The notes: generated by a model from the letters alone, not told the origin. DNA of 64,000 nucleotides from an uncultured Prevotella sp. (GCA_944319915.1 CALUEY010000032.1:16876-80875); one strand, 5' to 3'; counted from the first letter of the stretch, positions 26,604 to 36,572 are shown. Numbers and translations: made by a program.

Positions 26604-26798
26604 ATGGGCCGCACCGCAGGCTGCGGCGAGGGCCGCCGGGCAGCCCGCCGCCCCGTGCAGTGGGCAATCACGAGGGGGCCGCCCCGAAGCGTCGGCGGAA
26701 AAAGGCAGTTAAGGACTAACAGAACTTAAAATGCCATGTTTTAGTATGTTTTTTATTTAATAAAGAGAGAAAGATGCCGCGATTTACGGAAATGTGAT

Positions 26799-26806
26799 TA
26801 AATTTG
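26799..26806 (+). promoter_or_regulatory. -7 box of the DUF6242 gene
   Basis: TAAATTTG matches the -7 consensus 26 bp before the start codon. No clear -33 element is present. The stretch 26604-26798 otherwise shows only GC-rich and then AT-rich noncoding sequence. Confidence 0.5.
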
Positions 26807-26832
26807 CAGCTAAAAACAAAAACGGATTACGA

Positions 26833-28236
26833 ATGAGTAATAAGATATGTCATCTGTGCCTGCTCCTTGTGGCGGCCCTGCTCCTTGTGTCATGCTTGGA
26901 CACGGACTATACTGACGAGGTGACGCTCTACGACGATATTGCCATTACACAATTCCAGATAACAAGTGCCAGGGTGACGAGGCACACCACGTCGTCGACC
27001 GGTGAGGATTCCACATACGTGGCCGACGACCAGAGCGTGGCCGACTGCCCATTCTACATAGACCAGCTCAACGGCGAGATATACAACGTTGACAAGCTGC
27101 CTTACGGCGTGGACGCCACGAAGCTGCTGTGCGAGGTGTACACGAAGAACAACGCCATGGTGTTCATCGAGAACATCGCCCGCGACTCCATACGCTCGCT
27201 CACGAGCACCGACTCCGTCGACTTCACGCAGCCGCGATACCTGCGCGCCTACGCATCCAACGCGCAGTCGTACAGGCTCTACAAGGTTACGGTGAACGTA
27301 GCCGGGGAGCAGGGCGACGGCATTGCCTGGCAGCGCATGGCCGACGACGCGGCGCTGGCCGCGCTCGGGGGGATGAGGCTCGCCCAGGTGGGCGGGCGCA
27401 TGGTGCTCCTCGGCCTTGAGGGCGGCTCCACCGTGGTCTTCCACACCGACGCCGCCGACGGCTCGGCTTGGGCCAAGGCCGCTGTAGCCTTTGGCCCAGA
27501 CACATATTATAATATGGCAGTGATGGGCGACACGCTCTTCGTGCTCGACGGCACCACCCTGCTCCGCTCCACCGACGGCGAGGCGTTTGCCGCCGTCGAG
27601 GCCACCGGCGCGCCACGGAGGCTCGTGGGCGCAAGCTCCACCGAGCTGTATGGCATAGGCGGCGACGGCCGCATGGCCGTGTCTGCCGACGGCGGGCGCA
27701 CATGGCAGGCCGACCGCATGGACAGTCCGGCGGCGCTCATGCCTGCCGAGGACATCTCGCTGTGCTCAGCGCCATACGCCTACATGGACAGCACCGACTA
27801 CGTGGTGATGGCCGGCAACCGCCCTGCCGGCGGTTTCCCGGGCGACTCCACGGCCGTGGTGTGGCGCAAGGTGGTGGAATACGCCGAGGGCAGCGAGCCG
27901 TCGAAGTGGATATGCATGGAGGCCGACAGCCACAACCGCTACCAGCTGCCGAGGCTCGACGGCCTTACCGTGCTGGCCTTGGGCGACAGCAAGGTGGCCT
28001 TTGGCGGCGCGGGCATCGGTGCCTGCGGCGACGCCCCCTTTGAGCGGATGTACGAGAGCCGCGACGGTGGCATCACGTGGCAGCCCAGCGCGGCGCTCGC
28101 CTTCCCCGACGGCTTCGACACGGCAACGCCGGCTTTCGCCGCGGCTGCCGATGCCAACGGGTATGTGTGGATAGTGTGCGCCGGCAGCGGCCAGGTGTGG
28201 CGCGGCAGGCTCGCCGCCCTTGCCGGGGAGCAATGA
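26833..28236 (+). CDS. DUF6242-type outer-surface lipoprotein
   Basis: A 467-residue protein with a lipoprotein signal peptide (lipobox LLVSC, cysteine near residue 20). An N-terminal domain with TDEVTLYDDIAITQFQI follows, then a C-terminal half of repeated short beta segments with Ser/Asp-box-like turns (SADGGRTWQADR, SRDGGITWQPSAAL), suggesting a beta-propeller. This combination is the Bacteroidales DUF6242 family of unknown function. It is transcribed toward a DUF6089 beta-barrel gene 12 bp downstream, so the two may work together at the outer membrane. Confidence 0.8.
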   Translation: MSNKICHLCLLLVAALLLVSCLDTDYTDEVTLYDDIAITQFQITSARVTRHTTSSTGEDSTYVADDQSVADCPFYIDQLNGEIYNVDKLPYGVDATKLLCEVYTKNNAMVFIENIARDSIRSLTSTDSVDFTQPRYLRAYASNAQSYRLYKVTVNVAGEQGDGIAWQRMADDAALAALGGMRLAQVGGRMVLLGLEGGSTVVFHTDAADGSAWAKAAVAFGPDTYYNMAVMGDTLFVLDGTTLLRSTDGEAFAAVEATGAPRRLVGASSTELYGIGGDGRMAVSADGGRTWQADRMDSPAALMPAEDISLCSAPYAYMDSTDYVVMAGNRPAGGFPGDSTAVVWRKVVEYAEGSEPSKWICMEADSHNRYQLPRLDGLTVLALGDSKVAFGGAGIGACGDAPFERMYESRDGGITWQPSAALAFPDGFDTATPAFAAAADANGYVWIVCAGSGQVWRGRLAALAGEQ

Positions 28237-28248
28237 CGGGGCCTGCCT

Positions 28249-28932
28249 ATGTGGAAGCTGCTCGCCACCATAGCCTTTGCGGCCTCGGCCATAGCGGCGC
28301 AGGCGCAGACCGACCCTGAGTACAGGGCGGAGATAGGCGGCGGCGTGGGCCTGGTGTCGTACCAGGGCGACTTCAACGGCAGCATCGCCAAGGACTTGCA
28401 GCCGGCCGGTGGGCTGGTGGCCAAGTACAGGTTCAACCCGCGCATGGCCCTCGGGCTCGACGTTACGTACGGCAAGCTGAAAGGCTCGTCGGCCGACGTT
28501 GGCACTTGGTATCCCGAATTCGCCGACTCCGTGGCCTCGTTCAGCAGCACGCTCGTGAACGCGGGGCTGCGCTTCGAATACAACTTCTGGCCCTACGGCA
28601 CCGGCCGCGAGTACTACGGGGCGCGCCGCTTCACGCCCTACGTGGCCATAGGCCTGGGCATCACATACGCCAAGCCGCAGCAGGGCAGCGTGTTCACCGG
28701 CAACCTGCCGATAGGCGTGGGCCTGAAGTACAAGGTGGGGACGAGGCTCAACGTGGCCCTTGAGTGGGCGATGCACTTCTCGCTCAGCGACAAGCTCGAC
28801 GGCACCGACGACCCCTATGGCATAGACAGCAGCGGGATGTTCAAGAACACCGACAGCTACAGTGTGCTCCGGCTGTCGCTCACCTACGATGTGTGGGCGA
28901 AGTGCCGCACGTGCCACAACGATAGATTTTGA
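28249..28932 (+). CDS. DUF6089-type outer-membrane beta-barrel protein
   Basis: A 227-residue protein with a signal peptide (ending AIAAQAQ). Alternating hydrophobic strands are typical of small barrels: [46 protein letters not shown] and [13 protein letters not shown]. It resembles the DUF6089 family, usually found beside uppS and bamA in Bacteroidales, as here. A role in envelope biogenesis is inferred from that conserved neighbourhood. uppS starts 4 bp after its stop. Confidence 0.8.
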   Translation: MWKLLATIAFAASAIAAQAQTDPEYRAEIGGGVGLVSYQGDFNGSIAKDLQPAGGLVAKYRFNPRMALGLDVTYGKLKGSSADVGTWYPEFADSVASFSSTLVNAGLRFEYNFWPYGTGREYYGARRFTPYVAIGLGITYAKPQQGSVFTGNLPIGVGLKYKVGTRLNVALEWAMHFSLSDKLDGTDDPYGIDSSGMFKNTDSYSVLRLSLTYDVWAKCRTCHNDRF

Positions 28933-28936
28933 CTGT

Positions 28937-29677
28937 ATGACAGAACATTTGGACATGAAACGCATACCACGCCACATTGCCATCATCATGGACGGCAACG
29001 GGCGGTGGGCCGCCGAGAGGGGCCGCGAGCGGAGCTACGGCCATCAGGCGGGTGTCGAGGCCGTGCGCCGCATAACGTCCGAGTGCGTTCGCCTCGGCGT
29101 GGAATACCTTACGCTTTACACATTCTCAACCGAAAACTGGAACCGCCCGGCCGACGAGGTGGCCGCCCTCATGGGGCTGGTGCTCACGTCGCTCGAGGAC
29201 GAGATATTCATGCGCAACAACGTACGCTTCCGCGTGATAGGCGACGTGGGGCGGCTTCCCGGGGAAGTGCAGGCCAAGCTGCGCCTCACCGAGGAGCACA
29301 CCGCGGCCAACACGGCCATGACCATGGTCGTGGCGCTGAGCTACTCGGCGCGCTGGGAGCTGGCCAAGGCCGCCAGCTCGCTGGCCGCCGACGCCCGCGC
29401 CGGCCTGCTCGACCCCGCCGCAATCACCGGCGCAGACATCGCCGCCCGCCTCGAGACGAGCTTCATGCCCGACCCCGACCTGCTCATACGCACCGGCGGG
29501 GAGCTGCGCATATCCAACTTCCTGCTCTGGCAGATAGCTTACTCCGAGCTGTACTTCTGCGACACATACTGGCCCGACTTCGACGGGCAGGCCCTGCGCG
29601 AGGCCATAGCCAGCTACCAGGGCCGCCAGCGCCGCTTCGGGAAGACCGGGGCGCAGGTGGCGCATGGCGAACAATGA
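28937..29677 (+). CDS. uppS: Isoprenyl (undecaprenyl diphosphate) synthase
   Basis: The 246-residue cis-prenyltransferase makes the C55 carrier used for peptidoglycan and surface glycan assembly. [13 protein letters not shown] holds the catalytic aspartate, FSTENWNRP the substrate loop, and [19 protein letters not shown] the C-terminal diphosphate-binding signature. The ATG at 28937 is preferred; earlier in-frame codons lie within the previous gene. It is in the DUF6242-DUF6089-uppS-bamA-skp run. Confidence 0.96.
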   Translation: MTEHLDMKRIPRHIAIIMDGNGRWAAERGRERSYGHQAGVEAVRRITSECVRLGVEYLTLYTFSTENWNRPADEVAALMGLVLTSLEDEIFMRNNVRFRVIGDVGRLPGEVQAKLRLTEEHTAANTAMTMVVALSYSARWELAKAASSLAADARAGLLDPAAITGADIAARLETSFMPDPDLLIRTGGELRISNFLLWQIAYSELYFCDTYWPDFDGQALREAIASYQGRQRRFGKTGAQVAHGEQ

Positions 29678-29704
29678 ACCGAACACAAACATTATCATAT
29701 CAGG

Positions 29705-32326
29705 ATGGATCACATGAAAAGGATGCTTGGGCTGCTGGCCGCGGTGCTGCTGGCCGGCCTCGACGCCGCGGCCCAGGACAAGATTGTCAATCCGGACATA
29801 TCATACACAGGCACGCCGCGCTCTTGCGAGATAGGGGGGATGACCGTGAAGGGCGTGGAGGGCTACGAGGACTACGTGCTCACGGGCATCTCAGGCCTCT
29901 CCGTGGGGCAGAGGATAACCGTGCCGGGCAGCGAGATAACCGAGGCCGTGAAGCGCTACTGGAGGCACGGGCTGTTCTCCAAGGTATCCGTCACGGCCGA
30001 CTCCATCGTGGGCTCCAAGATATACCTCTGCTTCAACCTCGCCCTGAGGCCGCGCGTGAGCGCCATCAACTACAACGGGCTGAAGAAGAGCGAGCGCGAA
30101 GACCTTGAGGCCCGCCTCGGCATAGTGGCCGGGAGCCAGGTGACGCCAAACATAATCGACCGCGCCAAGATACTGGCCAAGAAGTACTTCGACGAGAAAG
30201 GCTACAAGAACGCGGTGATCGACATAGTGCAGCGCGACGACGTAGCCGCCACGAACCAGGTGATCCTCGACGTCAACGTGGACAAGAAGGACAAGATGAA
30301 GGTGCGCCACATATACCTCGTGGGCAACAAGGCGCTCTCCGACAAGAAGATAAAGGGAGGCCTGTTTACCAAGGGAGCCTTCGCCAAGACGCACGAGGCC
30401 GGCAAGCTCTCGTCGTTCCTCAAGGCAAAGAAGTTCACCGAAGAGCGCTATGAGGCCGACAAGCAGAACCTCATCGACAAGTACAACGAGCTGGGATACC
30501 GCGACATGGTGATAGTGAGGGACAGCGTTTGGAACCACGACCACAACCACGTGAACATACTCGTGGAGGTAGACGAGGGCCAGAAGTACTACATCAGGAA
30601 CATCACGTGGGTGGGCAACACCGTGGCCTCCACCGACTACCTTAACCGCCTGCTGGGCATGAAGAAGGGCGACGTGTACAACCAGAAGCTCATGAAGAAG
30701 CGCCTGGAGGAGGACGACGACGCCGTGGGCAACTATTACTGGAACAACGGCTACCTCTTCTACCGCCTCGTGCCTACCGAGGTGAACGTGGTGGGCGACT
30801 CCATCGACCTCGAGATGCGCATAGAGGAAGGCCCCCAGGCCCACATCCGCAGCGTGCGCATCTTCGGCAACGACCGCCTCTACGAGGAGGTGGTGCGCCG
30901 CGAGCTGCGCACCAAGCCGGGCGACCTCTTCTCGAAGGAGGCGCTCATGCGCTCGGCCAGGGAGATAGCCTCGATGGGATTCTTCGACCCGGAGAAGGTG
31001 AACCCCGACATAAAGCCCAACGTGGAGGACGGCACCGTGGACATCAACTGGGAGCTTGAGCAGAAGTCGAACGACCAGGTGGAGTTCTCCCTGGGCTGGG
31101 GCCAGACCGGCGTGATAGGCCGCATATCGCTCAAGCTCAACAACTTCTCCATGCGCAACCTTTTCGGGAAGAACAAGATGCACCGCGGCATCATGCCCAT
31201 AGGCGACGGCGAGCAGCTCGCGCTGAGCGCCCAGACCAACGGCACCTACTACCAGTCGTACAGCATAAGCTACTCCGCACCGTGGTTCGGGGGCAAGCGC
31301 CCCAACGCCTTCAACGTGGGCGCGTTCTACTCGAAGCAGACCGACGTGAACAGCAACTACTACAACAACAACTGGTACAACTACTACAACTACTACGGCA
31401 GCTACAACAACTATTATTACAACAACTACGAGAGCTACCTCGACGACGACAAGTACGTGCAGCTGGTGGGCTTCTCCCTGGGCTGGGGCAAGCGCCTGCG
31501 CTGGCCCGACGACTACTTCCAGCTGTCCGTGTCGCTGGCTTACCAGCGCTACATGCTCAAGGACTGGCAGTACTTCCTCATAACCAACGGCAACTGCAAC
31601 AACATCAACCTCGGCCTCACGCTCTCGCGCGTGAGCACCGACAACCAGCTCTTCCCGCGCCGGGGCTCGGAGTTCCTCGCCTCGGTAACGCTCACCCCGC
31701 CATGGTCGCTGTGGGACGGTAAGGACTACGAGCACCTGGCCACCGACGGCAACTCGGCCACCTACCAGGACGAGCAGCAGGAAAAGTACCGCTGGATAGA
31801 ATACCACAAGTGGAAGTTCAAGTTCCGCAACTACACCGCCCTCACCGGCGGGGTGAAGTGCTTCGTGCTCATGACGCGCATAGAGTTCGGGCTGCTCGGC
31901 TCGTACAACAAGTTCAAGAAGTCGCCCTTCGAGACGTTCTACGTAGGCGGCGACGGCATGAGCGGCTACTCCTCGGGCTACGCCCAGGAAACCATCGGCC
32001 TCAGGGGCTACGAGAACGGCTCGCTCACGCCTTACTCGGCCCCGGGCTACGCCTACGACCGCTTCACGCTCGAGCTGCGCTACCCCTTCATGCTGGGCAA
32101 CACCACCATCTACGGCCTGGCCTTCCTCGAGGGCGGCAACGCGTGGTACGACACGAAGAAGTTCAACCCCTTCGACATGAAGCGCTCTGCCGGCGCCGGC
32201 GTGCGCATCTTCCTGCCCATGGTGGGCCTGATGGGCATCGACTGGGCCTACGGCTTCGACACGGCCCTCTCCACCGGCACGCGCGGAGGCAGCCAGTTCC
32301 ACTTCATCCTCGGCCAGGAGTTCTGA
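29705..32326 (+). CDS. bamA: Outer-membrane assembly factor BamA
   Basis: The 873-residue protein inserts beta-barrels into the outer membrane. A signal peptide precedes five POTRA-type periplasmic repeats (about residues 30-440, for example GNKALSDKKIKGGLFTKGAF and VGNTVASTDYLNRLLGMKKG). The C-terminal 16-strand barrel follows, with the conserved GGDGMSGYSSGYA loop (VRGY-equivalent GLRGY) and a terminal FHFILGQEF. A start at 29714 is also possible. One extracellular loop (about residues 550-578) is extraordinarily rich in Tyr and Asn. It is followed by three skp genes, its chaperone partners. Confidence 0.95.
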   Translation: MDHMKRMLGLLAAVLLAGLDAAAQDKIVNPDISYTGTPRSCEIGGMTVKGVEGYEDYVLTGISGLSVGQRITVPGSEITEAVKRYWRHGLFSKVSVTADSIVGSKIYLCFNLALRPRVSAINYNGLKKSEREDLEARLGIVAGSQVTPNIIDRAKILAKKYFDEKGYKNAVIDIVQRDDVAATNQVILDVNVDKKDKMKVRHIYLVGNKALSDKKIKGGLFTKGAFAKTHEAGKLSSFLKAKKFTEERYEADKQNLIDKYNELGYRDMVIVRDSVWNHDHNHVNILVEVDEGQKYYIRNITWVGNTVASTDYLNRLLGMKKGDVYNQKLMKKRLEEDDDAVGNYYWNNGYLFYRLVPTEVNVVGDSIDLEMRIEEGPQAHIRSVRIFGNDRLYEEVVRRELRTKPGDLFSKEALMRSAREIASMGFFDPEKVNPDIKPNVEDGTVDINWELEQKSNDQVEFSLGWGQTGVIGRISLKLNNFSMRNLFGKNKMHRGIMPIGDGEQLALSAQTNGTYYQSYSISYSAPWFGGKRPNAFNVGAFYSKQTDVNSNYYNNNWYNYYNYYGSYNNYYYNNYESYLDDDKYVQLVGFSLGWGKRLRWPDDYFQLSVSLAYQRYMLKDWQYFLITNGNCNNINLGLTLSRVSTDNQLFPRRGSEFLASVTLTPPWSLWDGKDYEHLATDGNSATYQDEQQEKYRWIEYHKWKFKFRNYTALTGGVKCFVLMTRIEFGLLGSYNKFKKSPFETFYVGGDGMSGYSSGYAQETIGLRGYENGSLTPYSAPGYAYDRFTLELRYPFMLGNTTIYGLAFLEGGNAWYDTKKFNPFDMKRSAGAGVRIFLPMVGLMGIDWAYGFDTALSTGTRGGSQFHFILGQEF

Positions 32327-32402
32327 CCGGGGGCGGGTGCGCGCCCCGCCTGCCGGGGCGCGCCATGCACACATCTTACGAAACAAAAACAAGGAGGCAA
32401 TC

Positions 32403-32921
32403 ATGACAGCAAGAAAGGCATTGATTACGCTGGCCATGCTCTTGGTGGCGGCGGCGGCGGGCGCGCAGAAGTTCGCCCTGGTCGACATGGAGTACATACT
32501 GAAGAACATACCAGCCTACGAGCGGGCCAACGAGCAGCTCAACCAAGTGTCGAAGAAGTGGCAGGCCGAGGTGGAGGCCCTCTCCACCGAGGCGCAGACC
32601 ATGTACAAGAACTACCAGAACGAGGTGGTGTTCCTCTCGCAGGAGCAGAAGAAGGAGCGCCAGGACGCCATCATGGAGAAGGAGAAGCAGGCCGCCGAGC
32701 TTAAGCGCAAGTACTTCGGCCCCGACGGCGAGCTGTTCAAGAAGCGCACGAGCCTCATGACGCCCATACAGGACGAGATATACAACGCCGTGAAGGACAT
32801 AGCCGACCTGCGGGGCTACCAGCTCGTGATCGACCGCGCCAGCGACACCGGCATCATCTTCGGCAGCCCCAAGGTCGACATAAGCAACGAGGTGCTGCAG
32901 AAGCTGGGCTACTCTTACTGA
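32403..32921 (+). CDS. skp: Periplasmic chaperone OmpH/Skp (paralog 1)
   Basis: A 172-residue secreted protein: signal peptide to about residue 21 (VAAAAGAQ), then FALVDMEYILKNIPAYERAN and a long coiled-coil arm (about 45-120) rich in Lys, Glu and Gln, as in the jellyfish-shaped Skp trimer. It carries unfolded outer-membrane proteins to BamA, encoded just upstream. The start at 32403 yields a clean signal peptide. Confidence 0.9.
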   Translation: MTARKALITLAMLLVAAAAGAQKFALVDMEYILKNIPAYERANEQLNQVSKKWQAEVEALSTEAQTMYKNYQNEVVFLSQEQKKERQDAIMEKEKQAAELKRKYFGPDGELFKKRTSLMTPIQDEIYNAVKDIADLRGYQLVIDRASDTGIIFGSPKVDISNEVLQKLGYSY

Positions 32922-33017
32922 CGGCGCCCGGCCCCGCCCGCCCCGAGGCACGTGGCAGGCACTGGCCGCTGCGGCCGCAACGAAACATAATCAACAACAA
33001 TAAAACCACAGACGACA

Positions 33018-33515
33018 ATGAAAAAGTTATTCTTGGCGCTCATGATGTTTGCGCCGTTGGCTGCGCTTGCGCAGAAGTTCGGACACGTCAACTCGCAGGA
33101 GATCATCCAGCTCATGCCCGAGTACAACAAGGCAAAGACCGAGATGGACGCCCTCACCAAGCAGTACGAGAACGACCTCAAGAGCATGCAGGACGAGCTT
33201 AACCGCAAGGCAGCCTCTTACGACTCCACCCGCACCACGCTGCCCGACAACATCCGCCAGCGCCGCGAGCAGGAGCTTAACGACCTGGCACAGCGCATAC
33301 AGCAGAGCTACCAGGACAACCAGCAGGCCCTGGCCAAGGCTTCGCAGGAGAAGATGCAGGTAATCACCACCAAGGTGGTGGACGCCATAAAGCAGGTGGG
33401 CCAGGCCGGGGGCTATGTCTACATCATGGACATCGCCGGCGGCATACCCTACATCAGCACCACGCTCAGCACCGACGTTACGGCCGAGGTGAAGGCCAAG
33501 CTCGGCCTCAAGTGA
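33018..33515 (+). CDS. skp: Periplasmic chaperone OmpH/Skp (paralog 2)
   Basis: A 165-residue paralog of the preceding chaperone: signal peptide ending APLAALAQ, then KFGHVNSQEIIQLMPEYNKA, a coiled-coil region and a C-terminal VYIMDIAGGIPYIS strand. Tandem skp genes after bamA are usual in Bacteroidetes. The 96-bp spacer before it suggests the same transcript. Confidence 0.92.
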   Translation: MKKLFLALMMFAPLAALAQKFGHVNSQEIIQLMPEYNKAKTEMDALTKQYENDLKSMQDELNRKAASYDSTRTTLPDNIRQRREQELNDLAQRIQQSYQDNQQALAKASQEKMQVITTKVVDAIKQVGQAGGYVYIMDIAGGIPYISTTLSTDVTAEVKAKLGLK

Positions 33516-33860
33516 CGCCCTGCGGGGCCTGCGGCCAAGGCTGCGCCCCGCTGAAAAAACGCTACAAAGCGCGCCTCGGATGGCGCCGGCGGCCCTCCGC
33601 CCCCGCAATGCGGGCCGTTTGGGGGTGCAATACGGCCCGTTCCGGCGTGCGGTTCGGGCCGTTTCGCACCGTGGCGGCAAGCGCGACGCAAGCCGCTGGG
33701 CCACAGCGCGTTGCGCTGCCTGGCTTGCCGGGCGAAAAAACTTTACGCAATGCGATGCGCGCAACGCCCGCCGGGCTGTTGCGCGCCTTCGCTTCAGTCA
33801 CAACCCCACTTGGAGCCTTGCGGCCCGCAGAGGCCCGGTGGGCGAAAGCTTATTGCCAAG
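33516..33860. other. Noncoding spacer with AAACGGCC repeats
   Basis: A 345-bp region between the second and third skp genes, without a supported gene despite a long spurious frame. It carries GGCCGTTT cores at 33613-33620 and 33657-33664 and ACGGCCCGTT at 33632-33641. Confidence 0.65.
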
Positions 33861-34448
33861 ATGAAACCGATAACCGCACTGAGGGCGCTGCTTGCCGCCC
33901 TGCTTTGCGCCGCAGGCCATGCGGCCCGCGCGCAGATAGAGATAGACACGCTGGCCGCCGACTCCATGGTGGTGGTCGACGATGTGGACGCCGAGGCCCC
34001 CGCCGCCTTGCGCTTTGGCTACATAAGCTACCAGACCGCCCTCGAGGCCATGGCCGGCTACGCCGCCGCAGGCAGGCAGGTGGAGGAGCTAAAGGCCAAG
34101 TACGAGGCCGAGGCGCAGCGCGCCGCCGACGAGTTCAACTCAAAGTACGAGGATTTCCTCGATGGCCTGGCAGGCTTCCCCGAGTCGATAAGGCGCAAGC
34201 GGCAGAGCGAGCTGCAGGAGCTGCTGCAGCGCAACGTGGCCTTCCGCGCCGAGGCCGACCGCCTGCTGAGGGCCGCCGAGCGCGACGTCTACGCCCCGCT
34301 CCACCGCCGCCTGCGCCAGGCCATACGCACCGTGGGGCGGCAGAACGGCCTGGCCTTCGTCATCAACATCGACGGAAACGCCTGCCCATTCATCGACAGC
34401 GCGCAAGGAGAGAACGTCACCCTCATGGTGATAGACATGTTGAAGTAG
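33861..34448 (+). CDS. OmpH/Skp-like periplasmic protein (divergent paralog 3)
   Basis: A 195-residue protein with a signal peptide (ending HAARAQ), an acidic insert (about residues 25-50) absent from the other two paralogs, then the Skp-type core (FGYISYQTALEAMAGYAAA, coiled-coil arm, FVINIDGNACPFIDSA). It probably has a related chaperone role, possibly with different clients. The frame extends far upstream through noncoding sequence, but the ATG at 33861 gives the signal peptide. murI starts 47 bp downstream. Confidence 0.82.
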   Translation: MKPITALRALLAALLCAAGHAARAQIEIDTLAADSMVVVDDVDAEAPAALRFGYISYQTALEAMAGYAAAGRQVEELKAKYEAEAQRAADEFNSKYEDFLDGLAGFPESIRRKRQSELQELLQRNVAFRAEADRLLRAAERDVYAPLHRRLRQAIRTVGRQNGLAFVINIDGNACPFIDSAQGENVTLMVIDMLK

Positions 34449-34495
34449 GCCGCGGCGCGCCAGCCGCGCAGCAGGCCCCACACCCAAACACGCTT

Positions 34496-35335
34496 ATGCA
34501 ACAACTTACAGCCGCCCCCGGCCCCATCGGCATATTCGACTCCGGCTACGGAGGGCTTACCATACTGCACGGCATACGGCAGCTGCTGCCGCGCTACGAC
34601 TACCTGTACCTCGGCGACAACGCGCGCGCCCCCTACGGCCCGCGCTCGTTCGACGTGGTGTACGAGTTCACGCGGCAGGCCGTGGTGAGGCTCTTCGAGC
34701 TGGGCTGCCACCTCGTAATACTCGGCTGCAACACCGCCTCTGCCAAGGCCCTGCGCACCATACAGCAGCGCGACCTGCCACGCCTCGACCCCGAGCGGCG
34801 CGTGCTGGGCATCATCCGCCCCACGGCCGAGGTGATTGGCTCGCTCACCGCCACGCGCCACGTGGGCATACTGGCCACCGAGGGCACCATCAGGAGCCAC
34901 AGCTACGAGCTGGAGATACGCAAGCTCTTCCCCGACATCAAGGTGTCGGGGGTGGCCTGCCCTTTCTGGGTGCCGCTCGTGGAGTACAACGAGGCCGACA
35001 GCCCCGGCGCCGACTACTTCGTGAAGAAGCGCGTTGACCAGCTCATGGCGCTCGATCCCGACATCGACGCCATCATCCTGGGCTGCACCCACTACCCGCT
35101 CCTCATGCCCAAGATAGTGAAGTACGCAAGCCCCGGGGTGCGCATAGTGCCGCAGGGGGAGTACGTGGCGCAGAGCCTCAAGGACTACTTCGCCCGCCAT
35201 CCCGAGGTGGAGCGCAAGTGCACCAAGGGCGGCCGCGTGCACTACCTCACCACCGAAAGCCCCGACAAGTTCCGCGAGTCGGCCAGCGTGTTCCTCCACG
35301 AGCACGTCGACGTGGAGAGCATCGCGCTGCCGTAG
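34496..35335 (+). CDS. murI: Glutamate racemase
   Basis: The 279-residue cytoplasmic enzyme supplies D-glutamate for peptidoglycan. The two catalytic cysteines are in LGCNTASAKALR and LGCTHYPLL; the N-terminal IGIFDSGYGGLTILH is the family signature. The frame is open nearly 1 kb upstream, but only this ATG gives the normal length and start. Its place after bamA-skp is conserved in Bacteroidales. Confidence 0.96.
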   Translation: MQQLTAAPGPIGIFDSGYGGLTILHGIRQLLPRYDYLYLGDNARAPYGPRSFDVVYEFTRQAVVRLFELGCHLVILGCNTASAKALRTIQQRDLPRLDPERRVLGIIRPTAEVIGSLTATRHVGILATEGTIRSHSYELEIRKLFPDIKVSGVACPFWVPLVEYNEADSPGADYFVKKRVDQLMALDPDIDAIILGCTHYPLLMPKIVKYASPGVRIVPQGEYVAQSLKDYFARHPEVERKCTKGGRVHYLTTESPDKFRESASVFLHEHVDVESIALP

Positions 35336-35383
35336 GCCGCCTGGGTGCGGCCCTTTCGTCTTTTTACTTTACTCATCATTTCC

Positions 35384-36433
35384 ATGTTAGCATACACTTA
35401 CATTGAAAAAGGCCGCTTTGAGCTCATTGAGAAGCCGCGGCCGGCGATAATCCACGAACGCGACGCCATAGTGCGCGTCACGCTAGGCAGCATCTGCACG
35501 AGCGACCTCCACATAAAGCATGGCAGCGTGCCGCGCGCCGTGCCGGGCATAACCGTGGGCCACGAGATGGTGGGCGTGGTGGAGGAGGTGGGCAGCGGCG
35601 TGGCCGGCGTGCGCCCTGGCGACCGCGTGGCGGTGAACGTTGAGACCTTCTGCGGCCACTGCTACTTCTGCGAGCACGGCTACGTGAACAACTGCACCGA
35701 CCCCGACGGGGGCTGGGCCTTGGGCTGCCGCATCGACGGCGGCCAGGCCGAATACGTGCGCGTGCCTTACGCCGACTGCGGACTCACGCCCATACCGCCC
35801 TCGGTGACCGACGAGCAGGCCCTCTTCGTGGGCGACGTGCTCGCCACGGGCTATTGGGCCGTCGACATATCCGGCGTGAAGCCCACCGACACCGTGCTCA
35901 TCATAGGGGCCGGCCCCACGGGCGTCTGCACACTGCTCTGCGCCCTGCTGAGGCAGCCCCGCCGCATCGTGGTGTGCGAGGAGGACGCCGCGCGCCGCCG
36001 CTTTGTGGCCGAGCACTGGCCGGGGGTGGCCCTCACCGACGCCCGCTCGTGCCGCGAGCGCGTGCTGGCCGAGAGCGAGCACGGCGGCGCCGACGTGGTG
36101 ATTGAGGCGGCCGGCGGCCCCGGCACGTTCCGCATGGCCTGGGAGTGCGCCCGCCCCAACGCCGTGGTGACCATCGTGGCGCTCTACGACGGGCCGCAGG
36201 TGCTGCCCTTGCCCGACATGTATGGCAAGAACCTTACGTTCAAGACGGGCGGCGTCGACGGCTGCCACTGCGCCGACATACTGCGCCTCGTGGCCGAGGG
36301 GCGCATCGACGCCACGCCGCTCATCACCCACCGCTTCCCGCTCACCGACATAGAGCGGGCCTACAGCCTCTTCGAGAGCCGTGCCGACGGCGTGATGAAG
36401 GTGGCCGTCACGCCGCCCTTGCGCGCCATGTAA
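35384..36433 (+). CDS. Zinc-dependent alcohol/polyol dehydrogenase (MDR family)
   Basis: The 349-residue medium-chain dehydrogenase has the catalytic-zinc cysteine in GSICTSDLH and the GHEMVG motif, the four structural-zinc cysteines in CGHCYFCEHGYVNNC, and the NAD-binding loop LIIGAGPTGVC. The pattern resembles bacterial sorbitol, threonine or alcohol dehydrogenases that oxidise secondary alcohols with NAD. The true substrate is not predictable. It begins 48 bp after murI. Confidence 0.87.
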   Translation: MLAYTYIEKGRFELIEKPRPAIIHERDAIVRVTLGSICTSDLHIKHGSVPRAVPGITVGHEMVGVVEEVGSGVAGVRPGDRVAVNVETFCGHCYFCEHGYVNNCTDPDGGWALGCRIDGGQAEYVRVPYADCGLTPIPPSVTDEQALFVGDVLATGYWAVDISGVKPTDTVLIIGAGPTGVCTLLCALLRQPRRIVVCEEDAARRRFVAEHWPGVALTDARSCRERVLAESEHGGADVVIEAAGGPGTFRMAWECARPNAVVTIVALYDGPQVLPLPDMYGKNLTFKTGGVDGCHCADILRLVAEGRIDATPLITHRFPLTDIERAYSLFESRADGVMKVAVTPPLRAM

Positions 36434-36481
36434 GCGCAGGGGCAGGTGCTGGGCTGCCCGGCTACCGGTTAGGGATGAACG

Positions 36482-36521
36482 CAGGCGGGGGCCGGCGCTG
36501 TTACGCGCCGGCCCCCGCCTG
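36482..36521. terminator. 17-bp GC-rich hairpin between convergent genes
   Basis: Arms 36482-36498 and 36505-36521 are exact complements with a 6-base loop, between the convergent dehydrogenase and MBL genes. No T-run follows. Confidence 0.6.
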
Positions 36522-36572
36522 CCATGTGGCGTTGCCGCCTGCCGGAGCCGCCCGTTGGGGCGGGCTGCCCCG

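Noticed and set aside
29891-32509. An 872-codon open frame antisense to bamA.
   Set aside because: High GC and codon bias keep the opposite strand open; the translation is valine/histidine/leucine-rich without domains, while the sense strand is clearly BamA.
33512-34495. A long in-frame upstream extension of murI.
   Set aside because: It crosses the third skp gene and a repeat-rich spacer in another frame; the racemase signature begins only at 34496.
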